NCBI RefSeq assembly: GCF_014083865.1
Contig: NZ_JACEFA010000010.1
Span: 33,475 to 97,474, forward strand
Length of the DNA: 64,000 bases
Reading direction: 5' to 3'
Source of the DNA: Paraliobacillus salinarum
GTDB lineage: Bacteria; Bacillota; Bacilli; Bacillales; Amphibacillaceae
The notes beneath the pieces were generated by a model. That model did no database searches and had not been told where the DNA came from. It was given only the letters and a program-made list of their open reading frames with translations. How positions within the stretch are numbered: the stretch's first letter is position 1; each line of letters opens with the position of its first letter. The position numbers and the translations under genes are program-made. This document shows positions 46,230 through 56,399 of the stretch, piece by piece.

Positions 46230-48419
46230 TTAATCGATTTCAGCTGTTGATACTAAAACATCTCTCGGTTTGCTTCCTTTTTGCGCTGAAATAATACCGT
46301 TATACTCCAATGCATCAATTAATCTAGCAGCTCGATTGTAACCAATTTTGAAGCGACGTTGTAGTAAAGATGCACTGGCACCATTCTGTTCTATTACGAA
46401 AGAAAGTACTTCTGGGTATAACTCATCTTCTGTTTCTTCTGTTTTAACCTGATCCAATAAATCTTCTTGTTGAAACAAATAATTCGTAGGTGCTTGTTTT
46501 TTTGCAAAGGAGGTTACTCGTTCAATTTCTTCGTCAGTAACAAAAGCACCTTGTACACGAACAGGATGTCTTGCTCCATTCTCTACAAATAGCATATCCC
46601 CTCTACCCAAAAGTCGTTCTGCACCATTTGTATCAATAATTGTACGTGAGTCTACCTGAGAAGAAACACTAAAAGCAATACGTGTAGGAATGTTTGCTTT
46701 AATTAGTCCTGTAATAACATCCACAGAAGGACGTTGTGTTGCTAATAAAAGATGTATGCCACATGCTCTCGCCTTTTGTGCAATACGGCAAATCGCATCT
46801 TCAACATCTTGCGGAGCAACCATCATTAAATCAGCTAGTTCATCAATAACAATAACCATGTAAGGCATTTTTTCGTCCAATCGCTGTTGTTCAAGCATCT
46901 TTTGATTGTAACGCTCAATATCTCTTGTGCTTTCTTGCACAAATTTTTCATATCGCTCTTCCATTTCAGCAACTGCCCACTTTAATGCATGTGTTGCTGC
47001 TTTAATATTTGTAATAACAGGAGCAACAAGGTGTGGCACATCATTGTAAGGCGCCAATTCAACCATTTTAGGATCAATTAACATCAATTTTACATCTTCA
47101 TGACTAGCTCTATATAATAAACTAATTAATATCGTATTAATACATACACTTTTACCTGACCCTGTTGCCCCTGCAATTAGTCCATGCGGCATTTTTTTAA
47201 TATCTGTAACGATCGGACTTCCTGCAATATCTAGACCGAGTGCAATATTTAACGGTGATTTCTCTTGTTGAAATTGCTTTGTTTTAAAAATTTCCTGTAA
47301 AGTAACAGCTTTCGCTTGTTGATTGGGTATTTCAATCCCAATTGCATGTTTCCCAGGAATAGGAGCTTCCATTCGAATATCCTTTGCCGCCATATTTAAT
47401 TTTATATCATCACTTAGATTTTTTATCTTGCTAACCTTTACTCCTGCTTCTGGTTGAACTTCAAATCGTGTTACTGTGGGTCCTTGCATCGATGCAATTA
47501 CTTTTGCATTAACATGAAATTGCTTTAATGTATTTTCCAATAAATCAGCTTGTTGTTCTATCCAGACATTGCTATTGTCTTGTTGAACAGTAGGATCATT
47601 TAACAAATGTATTGGTGGTCTTTTTTGGTCATTTTTATTTTCTTGATTAGTTATTTCTCTTTTTTCATAGAATCGTTTCTTATCACTTGGACGCATTCTT
47701 ACATTAAATGGTTGTCGCTTCTTTCTCACCTCTTGTGTTTCAACTTGTTGTTGAGTAGGAGCAACCGTTGTTTTTTCTTCCGTCTGAACTAATATACGCT
47801 CTTCTTGTTGAGTTAGCTGACTATCATTGTTATGATTGTTGTCATTATTCTCCATGCTTTGCGTGTTTTGAAGTGAATCGGCTTGATAGTCTTTTATCTC
47901 TTCCTCTGTATGTTGTTGGGCACTTTGACTATGCCTTTCTTCTTTGGGTGTGAGCAACTTATTTCCAGTGTTTATCTGCTCTGATTCATTTAAGAGCTCC
48001 TCTTTTTGTTTGTTTAACTCTTCTTTTCTTAAAAAGGCAGGTGTATCTATTTCCTGCTTACTTCTATCATTTGGACGCTTTCCAAATCCATAAACTGGTG
48101 AAGGAACAGGTGTTGGACTAAATGGTTTATTTTTCTTTTTTTCTTCTGTTTGTTCATTTGAATGAGTACTATCTTGATTTTTTTTTATTTCTGACCTGTT
48201 ACGTCTAGTTTCCTTTTGCATTGTATGTTTTTTTGGTTCATCCGGTATAGCCGGGAAATTGAATCTCTTATTACTCGGATATTGATAATATACTTTTGTT
48301 TCTACATTTTGAGTTTGTAAATGATTCTGTTCATTATTAGAAGATAAAAAATCGTCTGATGATTCTTCATCTGATGCATGAAACCATTCTTTCATTTTAT
48401 CTTTCCATCGATGTAGCAT
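46230..48419 (-). CDS. sftA: DNA translocase SftA (FtsK/SpoIIIE family)
   Basis: 729 residues with no N-terminal membrane helices, which distinguishes SftA from SpoIIIE. A low-complexity Gln/Asn/Glu-rich linker (about 15-260) precedes the motor domain: GATGSGKS Walker A, DELADLMM Walker B, then a C-terminal winged-helix gamma domain (about 665-725, GYNRAARLIDALE). It moves chromosomal DNA away from the closing septum. The linker is poorly conserved and may be highly variable. Confidence 0.94.
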   Translation of the reverse strand: MLHRWKDKMKEWFHASDEESSDDFLSSNNEQNHLQTQNVETKVYYQYPSNKRFNFPAIPDEPKKHTMQKETRRNRSEIKKNQDSTHSNEQTEEKKKNKPFSPTPVPSPVYGFGKRPNDRSKQEIDTPAFLRKEELNKQKEELLNESEQINTGNKLLTPKEERHSQSAQQHTEEEIKDYQADSLQNTQSMENNDNNHNNDSQLTQQEERILVQTEEKTTVAPTQQQVETQEVRKKRQPFNVRMRPSDKKRFYEKREITNQENKNDQKRPPIHLLNDPTVQQDNSNVWIEQQADLLENTLKQFHVNAKVIASMQGPTVTRFEVQPEAGVKVSKIKNLSDDIKLNMAAKDIRMEAPIPGKHAIGIEIPNQQAKAVTLQEIFKTKQFQQEKSPLNIALGLDIAGSPIVTDIKKMPHGLIAGATGSGKSVCINTILISLLYRASHEDVKLMLIDPKMVELAPYNDVPHLVAPVITNIKAATHALKWAVAEMEERYEKFVQESTRDIERYNQKMLEQQRLDEKMPYMVIVIDELADLMMVAPQDVEDAICRIAQKARACGIHLLLATQRPSVDVITGLIKANIPTRIAFSVSSQVDSRTIIDTNGAERLLGRGDMLFVENGARHPVRVQGAFVTDEEIERVTSFAKKQAPTNYLFQQEDLLDQVKTEETEDELYPEVLSFVIEQNGASASLLQRRFKIGYNRAARLIDALEYNGIISAQKGSKPRDVLVSTAEID

Positions 48420-48548
48420 ACCTTTTCACTCTTCCATTTTAATTGTTTCCTTATATTTTAACAGGTTTTTCTTTTTAAACATATACAAACTGAATGATTC
48501 TTCCTTTTCAATAGATAGTATCCACTATGTAAAGTGCCTTTAGCATAT

Positions 48549-48578
48549 AAAAAGAGTTGCCTTTTATAAGACAACCCT
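48549..48578 (-). terminator. Terminator of the ytpQ-ytpR unit
   Basis: AGGGTTGTC pairs with GGCAACTCT (two wobble pairs) on the minus strand, followed by T5. Confidence 0.7.
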
Positions 48579-48593
48579 AATTATATACTAAAT

Positions 48594-49199
48594 TTAGTTT
48601 GTGACAAATGGACTTCCTGGTTTTACATCATCAGTCAAAACATAAATTCCTTTTTCTTTTGGAGCATTTGGCAATCCTAGTTCTTTTTGAGAACAAATCA
48701 TACCAAATGAATCAACACCTCTTAAACTTGCTTCTTTAATTTCCATACCGCTTGGCATCACAGCACCTACTTTTGCTACAACAACATATTGTCCCTTATC
48801 TACATTTGGTGCTCCACAAACAATTTGAACGGTTTCTTCGCCAATATCTACTTGGCAAACACTTAGTTTATCAGCGTTCTCATGTTGTTCTTTCTCAACC
48901 ACATAACCAACAACAAATTTTGGAGAAAGATCAATATCTAACGTATCAGCTAAACCATTCTTTTTAAAAATAGTATGTAGCTCTTCTATTAAATCTTCTG
49001 TCACCTCTAATTTGTTCGTTTCTATATTCATTTCTTTTGATATATCAAAAATATTATACCCTAGTACTTCTTTGGAATTTCTATCAGTAATCTTAACAAT
49101 ATTACCGAAACGCTCTTGTTCTAATTCATATCGATCACCTTGCTTTAACATAATAATCAGGCAATCGCCAATTCCTTTTTTATTGTAGAAAACTTGCAT
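48594..49199 (-). CDS. ytpR: YtpR, tRNA-binding (EMAP/Csa) domain protein
   Basis: 201 residues from the ATG at 49199, one base after the ytpQ stop. The C-terminal OB-fold tRNA-binding domain (about 95-200) has [29 protein letters not shown] and [11 protein letters not shown] as in the PheT N-terminal domain. The N-terminal half is the DUF4479-type segment. Its role in vivo is not settled. Cotranscribed with ytpQ and probably ytpP. Confidence 0.92.
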   Translation of the reverse strand: MQVFYNKKGIGDCLIIMLKQGDRYELEQERFGNIVKITDRNSKEVLGYNIFDISKEMNIETNKLEVTEDLIEELHTIFKKNGLADTLDIDLSPKFVVGYVVEKEQHENADKLSVCQVDIGEETVQIVCGAPNVDKGQYVVVAKVGAVMPSGMEIKEASLRGVDSFGMICSQKELGLPNAPKEKGIYVLTDDVKPGSPFVTN

Positions 49200-49200
49200 C

Positions 49201-50028
49201 TTATTCATCCTTTTCTGAATCATTTTTCGGTGTTGGACGATTTTTTGCTAAGATGAATACCGGCTCTAATTTTTTATCCTCATAAATAAAAGATAAAGAA
49301 GTAATTGGCACACGACCTTCAGCAAAAAATTTCATCGTCATTTGCGCTAAAATATCATACCCTGTGTCATTTTGAACATCAACAAGGATTAGAACATCTT
49401 GGTGTGGAACTGCAACAGCAAGTTCACCTTTTGCATTAAAACGCATCTCTTCTAAAAATACCTCATTTAATATACGGCTTGCATCATATCCGTCATTTGT
49501 TGAAATAAAATAAAAATCATTTCCGGCGACTTGCTCTTGTTTAGGTTTAACATCTAATGAACGTAAATTAAAACTTGCCACTTCTTTTAAACGTTCTAAT
49601 GTCCACCCTTCACTATCAAGTAACGTTTGATCAATTAATTGATAGGTTTTCCCTAAATCAAGCGCATAATAAATTCGGGTCTCAGCAGTGTGTTCTGTGA
49701 ACATTAGTGGTATACCCGATTTTGTTTCTGTTGGGAATGATGTAGAACGAATTACCGGGAAAATAGCTTTTTCTTTACCTTTTAATGTAGGTGATTGGTT
49801 CATAATTATTAGTGCCTCAGTAATATGATAAACCAAATCATCTATTGCTAACTTACCTTTTTGTTCATATTTAGCAATCACATTAGGTAATGTTACTGTG
49901 ATTCCTTGTTGTGTATTTCGCCATTCCACACGATAAGTATCTTTATCTCGATTAAAAGAAGTACGCCAATCCTCACGATTTAATTGTTCATCTAGCATTC
50001 TTTTCAATTGTATACTTGTCATTTTCAT
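49201..50028 (-). CDS. ytpQ: DUF1444 protein YtpQ
   Basis: 275 residues, the usual DUF1444 length, cytosolic, no known motif of catalysis. AGGGAG lies 11 bases before ATG. The stop codon is one base from the ytpR start, so translation is coupled. Neighbours ytpP and ytpR are conserved in bacilli. Function is unknown. Confidence 0.88.
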   Translation of the reverse strand: MKMTSIQLKRMLDEQLNREDWRTSFNRDKDTYRVEWRNTQQGITVTLPNVIAKYEQKGKLAIDDLVYHITEALIIMNQSPTLKGKEKAIFPVIRSTSFPTETKSGIPLMFTEHTAETRIYYALDLGKTYQLIDQTLLDSEGWTLERLKEVASFNLRSLDVKPKQEQVAGNDFYFISTNDGYDASRILNEVFLEEMRFNAKGELAVAVPHQDVLILVDVQNDTGYDILAQMTMKFFAEGRVPITSLSFIYEDKKLEPVFILAKNRPTPKNDSEKDE

Positions 50029-50113
50029 CGTCTATTACTCTCCCTAAAGAGATTGTTTTATCACGTTAGCTATTCTAGCATGATTTGCCTGTGGTTGAAA
50101 GGAAACAGGACTA

Positions 50114-50428
50114 TTATTGTAGCTCATTTAAAAATTGTTGAATTTCTGTTTTTGTTTTCTTATTTTTACTAACAAAACGTCCAATTTCTTCTCCATTTTC
50201 GAATGCTAAAAAGCTTGGAATACCAAATATATCATAAGAAATACATATATCAATGAATTGGTCGCGATCTACGTATATAAACTTAAACTCAGAGAATTCT
50301 TCTTCAATTTCTGGCATGAAAGGTTCGATTAAACGGCAATCTGGACACCAATCTGCTGAGAATAATAATACTGTCTTTCCTTCTGCTAAAATTGTTGATA
50401 GTTCTTGTTCTGTTTGTAATGTTTGCAT
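50114..50428 (-). CDS. ytpP: Thioredoxin-like protein YtpP
   Basis: 104 residues, a thioredoxin fold with the active site WCPDC (about 27-31) in place of WCGPC, and the cis-Pro at GIPS. No signal peptide, so it is cytosolic. It probably reduces disulfides or bacillithiol mixed disulfides in an unknown target. AGGAGG lies 8 bases before ATG; it is 20 bases from the preceding IIC-like gene. Confidence 0.9.
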   Translation of the reverse strand: MQTLQTEQELSTILAEGKTVLLFSADWCPDCRLIEPFMPEIEEEFSEFKFIYVDRDQFIDICISYDIFGIPSFLAFENGEEIGRFVSKNKKTKTEIQQFLNELQ

Positions 50429-50448
50429 GAAAAATTTCCTCCTAGTTA

Positions 50449-51489
50449 TTACTCATAGTTAATTCGCATATCTCCGGGGCGAATCCAGCCTTTTTTACGC
50501 ATGTATTCCGAAATCAAGAGACTAATTAGAGCGGGACCAATAATATGAACACCTAGAACCATCCAGAATACATCCAAACTGAATCCCATTGTATTAAATG
50601 CCATGATTTGTCCAACAAAACCAGCTGTACCCATTCCAGCACCTGAAGCATTATTTGTCATTTCAAACCAGACAGAAGCAAAAGGTGCCATTATAGCACC
50701 AGCAATTGTTGGAGGTATAATAATTAATGGTCTTCTCAATATGTTCGCAACTTGTAACATCGATGTTCCAATTCCTTGCGCTAATAAACCGCCAACTCCA
50801 TTATCACGATAGCTTGTAACAGCGAAACCTACCATTTGTGCAGCACAACCTACTACCGCTGCACCAGCAGCCAAACCATCTAAAGATAACATTAAAGAGA
50901 TAGCAACACTAGAAATCGGAGCAGTTAAGGCCCACCCCATTAATACCGCTACAATAATACCCATTATAAATGGTTGTTGAGCAGTTGACCAATTTATTAC
51001 ACTACCAAGTCCAGTCATAAAAGAATCAATTGGTGGTCCAATAAATTTACCAACGATGTACCCAATCGTAATGGTTAATAGTGGAGTTAACAAAATATCC
51101 ACTTTTGTTTCTTTATAAATGATCTTACCAATTTCAGTGGCAAATAATGCACTAATATAGCTTCCCACAGGACCGGCTAGTTCATATCCAAATGCTCCAC
51201 TAAATAACGCAGAGAACATTACTAAAGGAGCTGCCTTTAACCCATAAGCAATTGCTACACCAATTGCACCACCAACAATCTTGTTGTCCATTGCAAATGA
51301 TCCAATTTCCATTAAAGAAGTAGTTACTGTTGTTGTACCTAAAACCGTTTCTAACTGGGATCCTAACGTATTAATTATAAGTCCGATAATAAGTGAAGAA
51401 AATAACCCTAAAGCCATGTAGCTTAATGCAGTGATAAAATATGCATGTACAGATAAGTACACACCTTTTTTCTTTAAAAAGTCTATCAT
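50449..51489 (-). CDS. PTS EIIC-like membrane protein without EIIA/EIIB
   Basis: 346 residues with about nine to ten membrane helices, Gly/Ala-rich. The sequence resembles the PTS_EIIC_2 group (for example GLKAAPLVMFSALFSGAFGYE, in part). No EIIA or EIIB gene is adjacent, so a sugar PTS role is uncertain; such proteins may act as non-PTS transporters. GGGGGAG lies 9 bases before ATG. It is just upstream of ytpP, possibly cotranscribed. Confidence 0.75.
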   Translation of the reverse strand: MIDFLKKKGVYLSVHAYFITALSYMALGLFSSLIIGLIINTLGSQLETVLGTTTVTTSLMEIGSFAMDNKIVGGAIGVAIAYGLKAAPLVMFSALFSGAFGYELAGPVGSYISALFATEIGKIIYKETKVDILLTPLLTITIGYIVGKFIGPPIDSFMTGLGSVINWSTAQQPFIMGIIVAVLMGWALTAPISSVAISLMLSLDGLAAGAAVVGCAAQMVGFAVTSYRDNGVGGLLAQGIGTSMLQVANILRRPLIIIPPTIAGAIMAPFASVWFEMTNNASGAGMGTAGFVGQIMAFNTMGFSLDVFWMVLGVHIIGPALISLLISEYMRKKGWIRPGDMRINYE

Positions 51490-51606
51490 ATCTATATTCT
51501 CCCCCTTTTCTTTGTTATATCTTACACAAACATAAAAACAAACTCAAGAAAATTTTGTATTTTATGAAAAAGATAAATTCTTTATATCTTACTATGATTA
51601 AAAATA

Positions 51607-51637
51607 TAAAAAAGCCTGAAGCATTGAACTTCAGACT
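51607..51637 (-). terminator. Terminator of the lipoprotein gene
   Basis: AGTCTGAAG pairs with CTTCAGGCT (one wobble) and is followed by T6 on the minus strand. Confidence 0.8.
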
Positions 51638-51645
51638 CTTTTCAT

Positions 51646-52164
51646 TTATTCTTTTTCTGATGAATATGCAAGTGAATTTGCCATTTTCATCATTTTTTCT
51701 GTATCTTCTTCGATGTTTCGCAGATTGGTTTGGGTAGTTATTTTTACACCACCAATACCGATTTGCAATTCATAATTTTTCTCAAGTTTAGAGACTTTTA
51801 CATAACCAAAGCGTTCGTTATCCTCAAAAGATTGTAGTAATTGATAATTTCCATTTGCTTCAGCTGCCTGAAAATTTAACTTACTCGTTGTTTCTTCTAA
51901 CGAGTTATAGAACAAAATAAATGTTTGATCGCCATTCTCAAGGATAAGATTACTTTTCGAAACCTCAGTCACTTTATAATCATTTGGGACATATAAATTA
52001 AAGTTTTCATGTTTTTGGTTGGCTTCTTGAGGTTTTTTCTCAAATTCAGTTTTTGCAATACTTTCTACTGATGTCAGTGCCTCTTCTTCTGAAGGAGCAC
52101 ATCCCACTAAAAGAAATAGTGCTATGACAAACATTATGTTTAGTACTCTTATTACTTTTGTCAT
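51646..52164 (-). CDS. Hypothetical lipoprotein
   Basis: 172 residues, family not recognised. The signal peptide ends in the lipobox LVGC (about 19-22), so the protein is anchored outside the membrane. The rest is a mixed alpha/beta sequence of about 150 residues. GGGAGG lies 7 bases before ATG. It is flanked by its own terminator and by the DUF84 gene upstream. Confidence 0.8.
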   Translation of the reverse strand: MTKVIRVLNIMFVIALFLLVGCAPSEEEALTSVESIAKTEFEKKPQEANQKHENFNLYVPNDYKVTEVSKSNLILENGDQTFILFYNSLEETTSKLNFQAAEANGNYQLLQSFEDNERFGYVKVSKLEKNYELQIGIGGVKITTQTNLRNIEEDTEKMMKMANSLAYSSEKE

Positions 52165-52280
52165 CTTTCTTCCTCCCGACTCAAAATTAAAGCCACTTCT
52201 ATAATACTATGAATTCAAGATTTGACAAGAAGAGTTTTAATATGTCACAAAATAGTCATTTTTCCTCATTAAAAGAAAAA

Positions 52281-52784
52281 TCATTTATTATTAAACATAT
52301 ATTGCCCCTTGAGTAATAAGGTTATGTGTATAAACATATCTTTTCTTGAAATGTAATCATTAGTAAAAACACCAATTGCGCCTTCTTTTTTGCTTACATC
52401 TTTTTTTTGCGCATAATACTCCATGACTTCTCCTAGTTCATAACCCTTTTTCAAACTTATTGAAACTTCTTCAGGCAAAGGTATACGTGCACCACTAGCA
52501 ACATATAGTTCACCTTTCTGATCAACTAATGTCCCCCAATTACAAAGGAATAATTGATTGTCTAATGCTGTCACTCCACCCTCCAATCCAATACCTAAAG
52601 TAGCACCTTGATAAGCTACTGCATGCTTTGCACGGTTTTTTGCACCTAATAGTGTCTCTTCATCAGAGAAAGGCTGGGCAGAAACATCGGAGGCAACATC
52701 CATTGCAATAACATCAGCTTGTTGAAATACTTCCTGCACAGCTTCAATTTTGGTTGGATTATGTGAGCCAATAATAACTTTCAT
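52281..52784 (-). CDS. DUF84 inosine/xanthosine triphosphatase-like protein
   Basis: 167 residues. IIGSHNPTKIEAV at the start, FSDEETLLGAKNRA (about 59-72), GIGLEGG and GAIGVFT are the conserved blocks of the YjjX/DUF84 family, which hydrolyse damaged purine triphosphates (ITP/XTP). GAGG lies about 8 bases before ATG. Cytosolic. Confidence 0.88.
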   Translation of the reverse strand: MKVIIGSHNPTKIEAVQEVFQQADVIAMDVASDVSAQPFSDEETLLGAKNRAKHAVAYQGATLGIGLEGGVTALDNQLFLCNWGTLVDQKGELYVASGARIPLPEEVSISLKKGYELGEVMEYYAQKKDVSKKEGAIGVFTNDYISRKDMFIHITLLLKGQYMFNNK

Positions 52785-52838
52785 TTCATTAACCTCTTTC
52801 TAGACTTTTCTATTTTTTATTGGTTAATATTTTGATTA

Positions 52839-53906
52839 TTATGCATTCTCATTGATTTGTTTAACCGTATTTGCATCGGTTTTCTTCACTAATTCAACAA
52901 TCAAAGCTTTTGCTGCTGCATAATCATCTACATGAATGATTGAACCATGTGTGTGAATATAGCGAGATGCAATCCCAACAACTGCAGAAGGTACTCCTTG
53001 ATTAGATACGTGTACACGGCCTGCATCAGTTCCACCTTGTGAAATAAAGTATTGGTAAGGAATATGATTAGATTCGGCTGTATCAAGTACAAAATCACGC
53101 ATACCACGATGTGTAATCATCGAACGATCAAAGATACGTAACAGTGCACCTTTTCCTAGATGCCCAAATGCCTTATCTTCTCCTGACATATCATTTGCAG
53201 GTGAGGCGTCTAATGCATAAAAAATATCTGGTTGAATCATATTTGCTGCAACTTGTGCTCCACGAAGGCCAACCTCTTCTTGAACGGTTGCACCGGAGAA
53301 TAGTTGATTCGGTACCGTTTCACCCTGTAGTTCTTTTAATAACTCAATCGCCAATCCACATCCATAACGATTATCCCAAGCTTTAGCTAAAATTTTCTTC
53401 TCGTTAGCCATTGGAGTAAAAGGAGTAACAGGTACAATTTGTTGACCTGGTTTTATACCAATCTGTTTAGCATCTTCTTCATCATCAGCTCCGATATCAA
53501 TTAGCATATTTTTTAATTCCATTGGCCTTTTACGCTGTTCCTCTGTTAAGTTGTGAGGAGGGATCGATCCAATCACTCCGATTACTGGTCCATTATCGGT
53601 CATTATTTGCACACGTTGAGCTAATAGTACTTGAGACCACCAACCACCTAATGTTTGAAAGCGAATCATACCGTTTTTTGTGATCTGTGTTACCATGAAA
53701 CCAACTTCATCCATATGACCGGCAACCATTACTTTGGGTCCGCTTCCATGTTTTACACCAAACACACCACCTAGGTTATCCTGAATCATCTCATCAGAAT
53801 ACTTTGCAATTTCTTGCTTCATAAAATCTCTCACTAAATGCTCATTTCCTGATGCACCTTGTAATTCTGTTAATGTTTTAAATAATTGAAGTGTTTCTCT
53901 CTCCAT
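52839..53906 (-). CDS. ytoP: M42 family metallopeptidase YtoP
   Basis: 355 residues from the ATG at 53906, 8 bases after GGAGGG; the open frame continues upstream without a site. Metal ligands lie in [23 protein letters not shown] and DASPA, with a late His in [10 protein letters not shown]. The family forms large dodecameric aminopeptidases. B. subtilis YtoP sits in the same place beside ytzB. Confidence 0.93.
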   Translation of the reverse strand: MERETLQLFKTLTELQGASGNEHLVRDFMKQEIAKYSDEMIQDNLGGVFGVKHGSGPKVMVAGHMDEVGFMVTQITKNGMIRFQTLGGWWSQVLLAQRVQIMTDNGPVIGVIGSIPPHNLTEEQRKRPMELKNMLIDIGADDEEDAKQIGIKPGQQIVPVTPFTPMANEKKILAKAWDNRYGCGLAIELLKELQGETVPNQLFSGATVQEEVGLRGAQVAANMIQPDIFYALDASPANDMSGEDKAFGHLGKGALLRIFDRSMITHRGMRDFVLDTAESNHIPYQYFISQGGTDAGRVHVSNQGVPSAVVGIASRYIHTHGSIIHVDDYAAAKALIVELVKKTDANTVKQINENA

Positions 53907-54101
53907 ATGTAAGCCCTCCAGTTTATATACACTAATATTATTGTAACGAACAATTATCCTTGATTCCACTTTTTCTATCTTTAAAATTTAAACAACGACA
54001 CAATGGTTTAGATAACAAACATTCGGTACAAACTATAAATGTATGTTATACTCTCTTTAGAAATTGTATTCATCAACATAAAACACATACGAGGTGAAAA
54101 A

Positions 54102-54413
54102 ATGAATTGGAAAAAACTTTTATGTGCTGCTGGTGCAGGTGTTCTTCTTGGATACGCAATTAGGGATCAATTAGCTCAGCAACTCATCAAGCCAGAAAAT
54201 GCTTTAAAAATTGCAAAAGAAGCATTCAAACAACACGGACCAGTTAGCGGATCATGGATTTATATGAAACCAGAAGAAGTAACTAAAAACAACTTATCTT
54301 ACTCCATCTATCGTGGAGGAATAACTCGTACAATCGATCAAGAGAATATTCAATATGAATTTTATGTAGATGCAAATACAGGCTCTATTATTGACGTGAC
54401 TCAAACTACATAA
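54102..54413 (+). CDS. ytzB: PepSY domain protein YtzB
   Basis: 103 residues from the ATG at 54102, 5 bases after GAGGTG. A short hydrophobic N-terminal helix (about 5-20) is followed by a PepSY-like domain (35-103). The VDANTGSIIDV end is typical. PepSY domains often inhibit peptidases; it is divergent from the peptidase gene ytoP. The function is unproven. Confidence 0.85.
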   Translation: MNWKKLLCAAGAGVLLGYAIRDQLAQQLIKPENALKIAKEAFKQHGPVSGSWIYMKPEEVTKNNLSYSIYRGGITRTIDQENIQYEFYVDANTGSIIDVTQTT

Positions 54414-54418
54414 TAATA

Positions 54419-54487
54419 AAAGACAGTGCAATATATGAACATATCCATCTAAACGCGGATATAGTTATATTAGCACTGTCTTTCTTA
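54419..54487. terminator. Bidirectional hairpin between ytzB and trmB
   Basis: AAAGACAGTGC pairs with GCACTGTCTTT over a long loop that itself can fold (ATATCC/GGATAT), with T-rich ends both ways. Confidence 0.75.
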
Positions 54488-54488
54488 T

Positions 54489-55127
54489 TTAAACAAACAC
54501 TGCTCTACAACGATAAATCGGCTGTCCTTTTGCAGAGAATTTCTCTTCATACTCTGTTTGAATATTTGTTGGATCTTCTAGTTCATGTAAATCTAACACC
54601 ACTTCTTCTAACCTCATACCAAACTGTGAAAAGCTAACTAAAGAATACTCGAACAGCTTTCTATTATCTGTTTTAAAAATTATTTCTCCATCAGGCTTAA
54701 GAATTCGTTTATATAATTCAAGAAAGCTCTGATAAGTTAAACGTCGCTTAGCATGCTTATTCTTTGGCCATGGATCGGAAAAGTTTAAATAAATCATGTC
54801 TATTTCATTTTCCTCAAAAATCTCGTCCAACTTTTCTGCGTTCTCATTAATAAAACAAACATTCGTCTGTTCTTCTTCTACACATTTTTGAACAGCACTA
54901 ACTAATATACTTTTTGCTAGTTCCATACCAATAAAATTAGCATTCGGAAACTGCTTTGCCATCCCTCTAATAAATTGACCTTTTCCAGTACCTATTTCTA
55001 GATGTATTGGTGAGTTACTTTCGAATAACTGTTTCCAATTGCCTTTATGACTTGTGGGGTCTAACTGAACCAATTGATCATTTTCTTTTAAAAATTGATC
55101 TGCCCACGGTTTATTTCTAGCACGCAT
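54489..55127 (-). CDS. trmB: tRNA (guanine-N7)-methyltransferase TrmB
   Basis: 212 residues from the ATG at 55127 (MRARNKPWADQFL), 8 bases after AAGGAG. SAM-binding LEIGTGKGQF (about 43-52) and DMIYLNFSDPWPKNKHAKRR (about 109-128) are diagnostic. It makes m7G46 in tRNA. It is flanked by ytzB and ytzH-ytmP as in B. subtilis (ytmQ). Confidence 0.97.
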   Translation of the reverse strand: MRARNKPWADQFLKENDQLVQLDPTSHKGNWKQLFESNSPIHLEIGTGKGQFIRGMAKQFPNANFIGMELAKSILVSAVQKCVEEEQTNVCFINENAEKLDEIFEENEIDMIYLNFSDPWPKNKHAKRRLTYQSFLELYKRILKPDGEIIFKTDNRKLFEYSLVSFSQFGMRLEEVVLDLHELEDPTNIQTEYEEKFSAKGQPIYRCRAVFV

Positions 55128-55222
55128 AATGTGTCTCCTTTTACGTCGGTTATTCTTAGTGAAATTTAACATGTATATTTTATTTCAAGAAACAAAAAAT
55201 ATAGCCAAGGCGGTGATGACCA

Positions 55223-55507
55223 ATGACTTTGAATGCTTATAATCAATTAAATCTTCTATCAGATTTATTAAGTGAACAGGCGGAAGATTGTTGTGGTAGT
55301 ATTTCTGAATATCAACAAATCAAGCGTTTAGTTCAATCATTAATGGCAAATGATGCTGTCGATGATGCATATTTGATGCAAGTGTTACCAGAGATATATA
55401 ATTATGGTCGTCAAGGAGAGATTGCTCAAAATTTAGAGCAACACATCTCAACGAACCAAGAAAATATAAATGCTTGGTTACAACACATTCCTACTTCTTA
55501 TAACTAA
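55223..55507 (+). CDS. ytzH: YtzH-like protein
   Basis: 94 residues, helical, cytosolic. The sequence matches the YtzH family by its NQLNLLSDLLSEQAEDCCGS start and its place beside trmB and ytmP. Function is unknown. Its 3' end overlaps the 3' end of ytmP by 17 bases on the opposite strand. Confidence 0.82.
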   Translation: MTLNAYNQLNLLSDLLSEQAEDCCGSISEYQQIKRLVQSLMANDAVDDAYLMQVLPEIYNYGRQGEIAQNLEQHISTNQENINAWLQHIPTSYN

Positions 55508-56294
55508 CCGCTCGATTTAGGAGTCGCTCAAGCTCGTTTAAATGCTTAGCGGCTTCTAATTGTTTATTCGCTTTGTGATTATTCACATATGCTGTTAGTA
55601 CCTCTATCATCATATACCAGTGCATACGAATAAATAGGTTATTTTCATTCACTATACCATAATTATCTAACCAGTCATCCCAATCTGATTCAGGTATATA
55701 CCAATGTAAGAGCATACCTAAGTCTAAAGCTGGGTCACCGATTTGGGCATTATCCCAATCAATTAGATATAATTGGCCAATATCAGACACTAACCAATTA
55801 TTATGATTTAAATCACAATGACAAACCATCTTTTTTACATCATGAAGATCGGATAAATGATCCGTTAGAAATGATAGAGATTGATGTACAATTAGAGGCA
55901 CTACATTTTGTGATACCTGTGCTATTTCTTTTGTTATGTTGTTGTACATAAGGAAAGGGTCAATTGGTTTTTTTCCCATTCTAGTTAACATATCTAATAA
56001 TTCCGTTGAGTGATGGATGGCGCTTAATAGATTCGCTACCGTAGGGTGTTGCATTTCTTCTGGATTTAATTCTTTTCCTTCAAGCCATTCTTGTGCTGTA
56101 ATTACATCCCCATTTTCTAAGCGTTTCGTCCAGACAAGTTTAGGAACAATACCTTGTGCAGATAAAACTGCTAAAAAAGGTGAAGAATTACGTTTAAGAA
56201 AAAGACGCTTATTTTGATTTTGTGCATAATATGCCTCACCCGTAGAACCACCAGCTGAAGCAATTGTCCATTCTTCCCCAAGAATATCGTACAC
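55491..56294 (-). CDS. ytmP: Aminoglycoside phosphotransferase/choline kinase-like protein YtmP
   Basis: 267 residues from the GTG at 56294, 6 bases after GGAAGGTG; another GTG at 56303 overlaps that site. The kinase-like fold has the catalytic loop CHCDLNHNNWL and the metal-binding DWDNAQIGDPALDLG. The physiological substrate is unknown. Neighbours ytzH and trmB are conserved. Confidence 0.92.
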   Translation of the reverse strand: MYDILGEEWTIASAGGSTGEAYYAQNQNKRLFLKRNSSPFLAVLSAQGIVPKLVWTKRLENGDVITAQEWLEGKELNPEEMQHPTVANLLSAIHHSTELLDMLTRMGKKPIDPFLMYNNITKEIAQVSQNVVPLIVHQSLSFLTDHLSDLHDVKKMVCHCDLNHNNWLVSDIGQLYLIDWDNAQIGDPALDLGMLLHWYIPESDWDDWLDNYGIVNENNLFIRMHWYMMIEVLTAYVNNHKANKQLEAAKHLNELERLLNRAVSYKK

Positions 56295-56399
56295 GTCTTT
56301 CACCTTCCATTCTCTTCTTACTTTTCATCACGTTCAAAAAAGACGCTAATTTTAGATTAACTCATAGTAGTGCAAAAGATCAAGAACAAAATATATTTA

